DNA of 64,000 nucleotides, taken from the NCBI GenBank assembly GCA_021292105.1, contig CM037869.1:5799001-5863000 (forward strand), given 5' to 3'. The position numbers and the translations under genes are program-made. Source of the DNA: Anadara kagoshimensis. Taxonomy: Eukaryota > Mollusca > Bivalvia > Arcoida > Arcidae. Shown piece after piece: positions 46,187 to 55,900 of the stretch (its first letter is position 1; each line of letters starts with the position of its first letter). The notes under the pieces were generated by a model. It saw nothing but the letters and a program-made list of their open reading frames with translations. It was not told where the DNA came from and made no database searches.

Positions 46187-49100
46187 GGACTGACGGACGA
46201 CGGACGCCGGACGCCGAGTGATGGCAAAAGCTCACCTGGCCTTTAGGCCAGGTGAGCTAAAAAAACGATTATCGCAATACGATGTTTACATACCGGTTTT
46301 TGACGATACGGGAAAAATGAATCACGTGTCGAACAGAGTTAAACAAGATCGCGAGGGCGTTTGTATTTAACGTGAATTACGAGTCAAACAAAGTTAAACA
46401 CGGTCGCCGGGGCGCTTGTAATTAACCTGAATTACAAGTCGAACAAAGTTACACGGCCTCACTTCCCTGGTGGAAGTTTACGTGTCTAACCTAACTTGTC
46501 AGTTCAAAGGTTTTTACTTTGCTTCTGGATTGTGATTCGGACATGGATTAGTATGTTTGTTTTTGATTACACAAGATCGCCAGGGTGTTTATGATTAACG
46601 TAGACGTACGTAGTTAATTTGAAAAGTTTCCGATACTTGTTGCTACAAATGCCTAAATGATGACTGGGTTAGGAAAACACGTCTTGGAAGACGATGACGT
46701 TTCTGTAATTGAGCATAACAAGAGCCAAGAGCGATATATGGCAGCATTTTTTATTGTTAAAAATGTGTCTAATGGCAAACTAGTACATGGTGCAGCTGTT
46801 TGTCAGCGATTTGACATTTGACTTTCTAGTCAGGGTATTTTATTTTGCACATTTTTGTGTCATACCCACAATTTCTGGTTGTTTGAACTTTTTTTGACAG
46901 TATATGTGTCATTTCAGATGATTAAACAATGTTTAAATGCATTGCTCATTATTTCTTTTATTCAGTTCGAAAAACATAAAAGATTTTTAATATTTATCGA
47001 ATTCACAATACGTATCAGGTACGTATTGCAATATAGAAGTGAAATATTGCAATATATCGCAATACGGTTTAACCCGTATCGTTGCAGCTCTACTAGCTAG
47101 ATGGGGACATTTACCCTTTCCTGAGCACCTGACTATCTAGTGAAGAGATCACATATTTAACTCAATTCATCAGTTTTCAAATTTTTACTTTGCTTTTGGG
47201 ATTTTGATTTGGACATGAACTTATATGTTTGACTTGAAATTGTGATTTGGACACAGACTGGTATGTTTGTTTTTGATACGTTGGTTTGTAATTTGGGCAT
47301 GGATTAGTATGTTTGATTTTGCTCACTTACAGGTGCGACTTGAGTTCCTCGTATGTAACTTCTGTCTGTGGTATTTACTCCAGATACAGATAGGCTGTGG
47401 TCAACCTGGCCAGACTGATTATATTCTTGGACCTTCTTGATGGTGGATGACCACTGGTGATCTCGCATTGGAAAAAATATCTGCAAAGAAAAGTACTTTA
47501 AATCATGTCTCAACATCTTAATTTGGCAACACTACTATAGCTTGAGTTTGGAGTGCTCATTCAGTATGTGGGAGGTCAGGGCTCAAACCCTGGCCGGGTC
47601 TAACCTAGACTTGAAAATCCCCCATGTAGTGATTGTTCTTTACCTAAGCACTCTGACTATTAGCAATTAAAGCCACTGCATCCCTTGGAAGAGACTTAAA
47701 AAAAACTGATGTCACAGTAGGTGTGGCATGCCAAAGAACTCTCCCTGTAGATTGCCCTGAGCATACTGTATTGCTGTAAAGGTGCAAAATTTGTGCAACT
47801 TCACCTCTAACTGGTCACATCTCAATATAATTTCTTGACTGAGACATAACACTCCATTCTATAAATCAATCAATCAAACTCCAAGCTGGAGTTCTCTGTG
47901 GCTTAGTGGTCTAAAGCACGTAATTAAAGTTACAGCACCTCTCACCATGTACTGATTTAGGTCTGAATGTCACTCAGACAGATGCTAGTGTGGCAAAGTT
48001 TTGTCAATTTGCTTGCTAAAGGTCAGTGGCTTTCTATGGCCATTCCAGTTTGCTCACAATTCTAAGAATGACTGCCTCAATATAAGTTAGGTGAAAGAAT
48101 CTTGACTGGAGCATAAAACACCATTACTTTATTCCACTCATCCTTAATTTGATATTATGTTTGTTAAATTTGAAAACTTGATATTACCTGATTACATATA
48201 TATAAAGCTTTTAACCATATACGAAACAACCAAATACAAAACTCTATCCAACATGTATAAATAACATGGCCAACAATGGCAATATTAACATTATAAAAAA
48301 TCTATATTACCACAGATTCTTAAGACTCCCATTTGCCTATCTGTTTTGAAATGGCATGGTACAATAAATATTGTGATACAACAGCATATCACAATTTAGA
48401 AAAATCCTAGTTATTAAACAAGAGGCCCATGGGCCTTATACGCTCACCTGATAACTAATGGCTAGCTGATAGATTTAAAGAAAACATAAATACTAAACCC
48501 CAATGAATTTTTTCTTTACATCAAAATGATCATTGCATCAATACCTACAACATTCTAATATACATGCCTATACAAAACTTTTATAGTTTTCAAGATAATT
48601 AACCATTTCAGTATTGTTTTCGCATCTGTGACCTTGACCTTTGAACCCATGACCTTTTTCTATACGTCAAAATGATCATTGTATCAATACCTACAACATT
48701 CTAATATACATGCCTATACAAAAAGTTTATAGTTTTCGAGATAATTAACCATTTCGGTATTGATTCGCATCTGTGACCTTGACCTTTGAACCCATGACCT
48801 TTTTCTATACATCAAAATGATTGTTGTATCAATACCTACAACATTCTAATATACATGCCTATACAAAAAGTTTATAGTTTTCGAGATAATTAACCATTTC
48901 GGTATTGTCTCGCATCTGTGACCTTGACCTTTGAACCCATGACCTTTTTCTATACATCAAAATGATCGTTGTATCAATACCTACAACATTCTAATATACA
49001 TGCCTATACAAAAAGTTTATAGTTTTCGAGATAATTAAACATTTCCGTATTGTTTCGCATCTGTGACCTTGACCTTTGAACCCATGACCTCTTTCTGTAC

Positions 49101-49901
49101 ATCAAAATGATCGTTGTATCAATACCTACAGCATTCTAATATACATGCCTATACAAAAAGTTTATAGTTTTCGAGATAATTAAACATTTCCGTATTGTTT
49201 CGCATCTGTGACCTTGACCTTTGAACCCATGACCTTTTTCTATATATCAAAATGATCGTTGTATCAATACCTACAACATTCTAATATAAATGCCTATACA
49301 AAAAGTTTATAGTTTTCGAGATAAGTAACCATTTTGGTATTGTTTTACATCTGTGACCTTGACCTTTGAACCCATGACCTTTTTCTATACACCAAAATGA
49401 TTGTTGTATCAATACCTACAACATTCTAATATACATGCCTATACAAAAAGTTTATAGTTTTCGAGATAATAATTATAATCAGAGGTAAAAAAAATTAGGT
49501 CACGACTTTCACAATTGACCTTGACCTCAATTTGAAGATACTAACAAGAAGATGTCAAAACTGAAAACCCCATGTCATTATCTGGCCAAATAGTCAAGTT
49601 ATAACAATTTGAAGCTATTTTACGATTTTTTCAAAATTAAACGCAAAAACGCGTAACCTATTTTTTCCGAATTTCACAAAATGAACAAACTATAGGCTAA
49701 AGACCCTAGAGAAGCCAAATATCACATCAGATTTTTTCTCTAATCAATACTTTCGGAGAAGAAGATTTTTTAAGATTTTTGCACCCCTAGGTCACCTTGA
49801 CCTAGTTATGGTAGCCATGGCAACACCACGAACAAATTTGAATTGCACCGACCAAGACATGCATCTGACCAAGTCTCGTTGAAATCTGCCCAGTGGTTCG
49901 T

Positions 49902-49940
<39 letters not shown>

Positions 49941-49966
49941 GACGACGACGACGACAGACAACGGAC

Positions 49967-49998
<32 letters not shown>

Positions 49999-52900
49999 TG
50001 GCTCAGGTGAGCTAAAAACTTTTAAACAAATAAATTGTTAACACAGGTATATTGCAAGCCTGGGCTTAGCAAGGCCTTCTGCAAATTTTATGGCTGTCAT
50101 CATAATATTATTGATAAATATCTAAAAATAACCCTTAATATAACTGACATCTCAAGATTCCATGTTTCTTTCATTTTCAATTTTGATTTTACATGTGGCC
50201 TGTGTAGCCTAGCTACACAGGAGATGCTACCCTTCAAAAGCACTTGGCCTCACTTCCCTAATGGAACTTCAAATGTTTTACTTAATTTGACGGTTCTCAA
50301 AGTTTCAACTTTGCTTTTAGGATTGTGGATTTCACAATGATTGATATGTTTTTGGTTGAACTTTAACAGTTATTATATAACGTTGTGATGAACCATATAA
50401 AATTACAAAAGTAAAACATAAATTGTTAACTCACCCTTTTTGTCCTTGGCAGACATACCGACACAAGATTGGGGAAATATAACTTATAGATGGATAACAA
50501 TCCTGTCAAATATGGCTGTGGACCCTAAAATAATAATAATTCTTATCAATTCTCTGAAACACTGAAAGAGTTTTCCTCTTTATAAAAATCTGTCTCATTG
50601 CAGCTTGTTTCATATACTGTATGTAAGAACATTTGTAATAAGTCATGGTGATAACATAAATTAAAAAGTTTCATGTTCAAAGATTCAGAATATTCCTATC
50701 CTCACTGCCTTAATGCTTCAGTGGTAGAACATCTGCATTCTTAGCGTGAGGTTGTGAGTGTAAACCCCCAGCAGGTCATACATGTACATACAATTTGAGA
50801 TGCTGCTTCTTTACCTGGGATTTGGTATTAAGAGTATCAACTGGTATCAGTCAGTATGTGACTGGGGGAGTGGTTTGCTTGTCTGTATTGAACTGACTCT
50901 GTAAGTTAGCACTTTAAGTCACCCTGAGTGTGTACTAGTACAAGGAAGCACTTCATACATGTACATGGACCTGTTCTATGATTAATCTGTAGAGTTAAAG
51001 TTTGATCCTGTTGTGAATAGCTGATAAATTGCTGATGTAATGTTTAACATCACTACAACAATCATAACAAAAAAAGTATGAAATTAAGATTGATAAAGAC
51101 TGTAATAACCCCCCCCCCCCCCCCATTTCTTTCTTTATAGATACCATACATCCATGCCTGGCATAGCTTTACTTATACCTACAATTCGTGTTTGAAGATT
51201 TAGTAACTGTCGGACTCTGAACATTTTAATGTCTTCTTTCCTTGTTAGCAGAAACAGTAAATGACACACATGTGGCATCTGAAAACCAAATCAAATATTC
51301 TGTAGTATAATGATGAAGAGATTCAAGAAGACTAAAATATCATTTGGGTAAAAACAATTAAAAAATCATTTTCTCAGATACCAGTATACCAGGAACAATG
51401 TCAAGTAATTATTATTATTATCATTATTATTATTATTGTTAATATTATTATTACCAAGTGGTATAAAGAAACCTGATATTGGTTGTAATAATTTTTAATG
51501 TGTAGCTTTTAGAAGTTTTGGTGTAAATGGATCTATCTCACTTAATACTTTCTATTTCAACGTTTACAGATTATTGTAAATGTGAGGCTTTACCATAACA
51601 CATGTTGTAATTCATTGCTTAACAAATATTTATAAATGTTGCACATGTTAAATTATGGAAGGCGTAAGATGTTTCAGTAATGTAAATTACAACATTTACT
51701 TTTCCAAGAACTGACCACTTCCATACAATGTATTAGTGACAGAATCTTAACTGAGGTGTAAAACAGCAGTTACTCTACTTCAAAGTTCATTTTAAAAATT
51801 TCAAAACACCCTCCTCCACTCCCCATCTCCACCAAATAATTTAACTGCCCTTTATTAGATAGCTTTGTGGTTTTCACATCGATAAAGGTAGTTTATTATA
51901 TCCACGTTTGCCTAAGTTTTAATTTATGGGTGGTTTTATGCCCAGTTTTGGCAATTTCCTTTTTCTGCCAACAATTGTCAATTAGCATTGCAGTTTTTAT
52001 GCCCAGATTTGGCAAATGTTTTGTAAACAATTAGTATTATGATTATTGTAATCTTGACTATTTTGTTTTATCTATGTGTTCAACATTTATAAGTTAATTC
52101 TTATATATTTGTATGTGATGTTTAATTGTTTATAAACTTTGATTATAGTGTTTATGGCATTCAAATAAATGCCCATTTTCAATTCATGTCATCTTGGTTT
52201 TGTCATTTGCCAAACAAGCTGCAAAATTTCAGGTTCTTCGTGATCATTTCCTTTTAAGGGGGGCCCCATACATAATTATTATTATTGTTAATATTATTAT
52301 TACCAAGTGGTATAAAGAAACCTGATATTGGTTGTAATAATTTTTAATGTGTAGCTTTTAGAAGTTTTGGTGTAAATGGATCTATCTCACTTAATACTTT
52401 CTATTTCAACGTTTACAGATTGTTTACCATAACACATGTTGTAATTCATTGCTTAACAAATATTTATAAATGTTGCACATGTTAAATTATGGAAGGCGTA
52501 AGATGTTTCAGTAATGTAAATTACAACATCCACTTTTCCAAGAACTGACCACTTCCATACAACATATAAGTGACAAAATCTTAACTGAGGTGTAAAACAG
52601 CAGTTACTCTACTTCAAAGTTCATTTTAAAAATTTCAAAACACCATTCACATAGACAGTTGTTTAATCTTAATTTAAATGTATGTAAAACTTACCAGAAC
52701 TTGATTTTCCAGGAAGTAAAAGATCAGACCGTACAACTTGTGTAACTTCTCTTTATCATCAATATAATCATAAACCAGCAGTATCCATCTTAATATCAAA
52801 CTCTACACAAAAAATAATGAAATAAAAGTCATGTATACACTGCCATACATAAACCAGCAGTATCCATCTTAATATCAAACTCTACACAAAAAAATAATAT

Positions 52901-55900
52901 CGGGTAATACAGAAATAAAAGTACTGCAAGTCATATACACACTGTCATCCATAAATAACTATACAAATTTGTATATAACATAGGTTTATAACATGACTAA
53001 ATCGTCAAATTTATTCAAAGATTTGGAATATTGACGTTTTTGCAATTCTTGAAACTTGAAAGTACTATCTTAACTTTATGATCTAAATGTATGTAACAAA
53101 ATTGTTTTTCTTGAAAATCAATTTTTCTGGAAACTTTACAAAATTTTGAGAAAAAATATAAAAATGAGATTTGAACCAGTTATTTTCAGTCTAATTTTGG
53201 AAAATGTTCAACTAAAAACTATGAGACATTGTAGTCACAAGGTTGTCATGGTCCATATTGGTGGAAACTTTTTGGGTGATTTTTTTTTTTTAATTTAAAT
53301 TTAAACTATATGTGTTAGACAGGAAATTGAAACTTGGTACATGTAAACAAATTTTTATGGAGCATTCTTCGGTTATTGTTTCAAGAATAAATTACCTTGA
53401 ACTTGGGTCACTGCAGGACTTTCATTACACCCTGAAGAATAGGGCAGACATGACATGATACGATATATTTCGCAGTACACTACACTGTTTGTGATATGAT
53501 ATACATGTATTGCAATACATGTATACATAAGGCACTTTTAACTGAATGTTCCAAATTTTATTTTAAAATCACATTAAACTGCAATATCTCAATTCTCAAA
53601 CAGTGTGATTTAAAATAATGACTTATACAACAACATAATTATATACATGTATAATCTTTTTGTATCATGTATTTTACATTTATTGCCTTTGAATGAGGGA
53701 GATATGAACATTTGCTCACCCACAACAAATCATATTTCCTGAGGGCGAAGCAAGAGGGATATATGCTTTGTTAAGGGTGAACAAATTTCATATCTCCCTC
53801 ACTCAAAGGAAATAAATTGTTTATTATACCGATATGTAAGATTAACATGGTAATAAACAAGAGGCCCATGGGCCCGATACGCTCACCTTAAACTAATGGC
53901 TAGCTGATAGATTTAAAGAAAACATAAATACTAAACCCCAATGACTTTTTTCTTTACATCATAATGACCGTTGTATCAATACCTACAACATTCTAATATA
54001 CATGCCTATACAAAAAGTTAATAGTTTTCAAGATAATTAACTATTTCAGTATTGTTACACATCTGTGACCTTGACCTTTGAGCCCATAACCTTTTTCTAT
54101 ACATCAATATGACCGTTGTATCAATACCTACAACATTCTAATATACATGCCTATACAAAAAGTTTATAGTTTTTGAGATAATAATTATAATCAGAGGTAA
54201 AAAAAATTAGGTCACGATCTTCACAATTGACCTTGATCTCATTTTGAAGATACTAACAAGAAGATGTCAAAACTGAAAACCCCATGTCATTATCTGGTCA
54301 AATAGTCAAGTTATAACAATTTGAAGCCATTTTACGATTTTTTCAAAATTAAACGCAAAAACGCGTAACCCATTTTTCGACCGAATTTCACGAAATGAAC
54401 AAACTATAGGCTTAAGACCCCAGAGAAGCCAAATATCACATCAGATTTTTTTCTCCCATCATGGGTTTCAGAGAAAAAGATTTTTCAAGATTTTTGCACC
54501 CCTAGGTCACTGTGACCTAGTTTTGGTAGCCATGGCAACGCCATGGACAAATAAAAATTGCACCGACCCAGACATGCTTCTGACCAAGTCTTGTTGAAAT
54601 CTGCCAAGTACTTTCAGAGGAGAAGTCGAAAATGTGTGTTAACGACGCACACACGCACACACATACACACGCCGTACCATACCATAAGCTCACATGACCT
54701 CTGGTCAGGTGAGTTAAAAAGAAAGTTGGTTTTGTAAACGACCATAAATCTCTATCCCAGTCATTTTTCTTTTATCAGAAGGGTGAAATATGATGTTTTC
54801 AGGGGGATAAACAATGTTTTCTCCACCCTGATCACATGATCTAACAATCCAATTAAATTACAGATCTTATAGTATTATTGTAATGAGGTATAATAAAATT
54901 GTATACACGGGATATCTAAAACTTCCCAAGACATCCAGGTTTGTTTTTGAAGGCACAATTACATCTGTTACCAGACCGGTGGTGGTCATGTTGTTATTGT
55001 CCGTCACATGTTAATTGCTTCCAGTATGTATAAAATTCAAACCAAACACAGAAATTTCAGGAATTCAAAGTGCCAATATTTAGAGTTCTTGAAATCACAG
55101 CTTGTATCGATACATGTATAGTAATTCTAAATATTAATTATAATAGATTATCAATATACATCGTCCCACTCCTACTCGACACTCAACTTTACAGCAAGTT
55201 ACAATGTATTTACTCTTCAGATTTAGAAGTGAATTTTGATATATTTTAAATCCAATTATCAAATGAAAGCTCTGCATTGTATAAACCAGAACTTACCTGA
55301 AGAGCTGTTGATGGTTTATTTGTACACATATGTGATATCGCCTTGACAACAGCGCCAACAGGAACATATGTACTGGGGATCAGGACACGAATCAGCTTAC
55401 TACTGATTGTTTCAGCTGCAAAAGAAGAATCAAAGTACTGAAGGTATTGAATCAGTCAAAGAATTTACAATTTGAAATTTATAGTCCATTCAGGTCAGTA
55501 TCAGAGCCTGTTTACATGCCGGAGATTTCACAGGCAAAACTAAAACATACTGGTTATGTACCTATTCTTCTATCTTGCTTAAATTTCACCTGATCATAAA
55601 TTCAGGATCTGGATAAAGGTATTCATTCTAAGAAATAATACTTAATTAAAAATGAAGGAAAATATTAACATAAAAATCCCAATAAAAACGGGTGTCAGTG
55701 ACATCGAACAGTATTGACCTAGCCTACAGAAATACTGAAACATGACACTTACCCACAGGGTATGACATTTGCTTTTCTGTACTTTGAGTAGAAGATAGCA
55801 TTTAACACTCCAGTCAAGATTCTTTCACTTATACTGAGGTAGTCAGACTGGGATGGTGGAGGAAACCAGAGTGCCCACAGAAAACAACAGATTTTCTGCA

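Larger units (their letters stand above)
43685..47092. mobile_element. hAT-like non-autonomous transposon (3.4 kb) with nested inserts
   Basis: The left end tagagctgcaacgatatacc and the right end ggtttaacccgtatcgttgc + agctcta are inverted. Both are flanked by a perfect 8-bp ctagctag (43677-43684, 47093-47100). 8-bp duplication with such ends is typical of hAT elements. It contains the Helitron-like element 43734-46258 and a family A fragment 46453-46567. No transposase frame is visible in what remains. It sits in a CENP-I intron inside an older family A copy. Confidence 0.85.
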
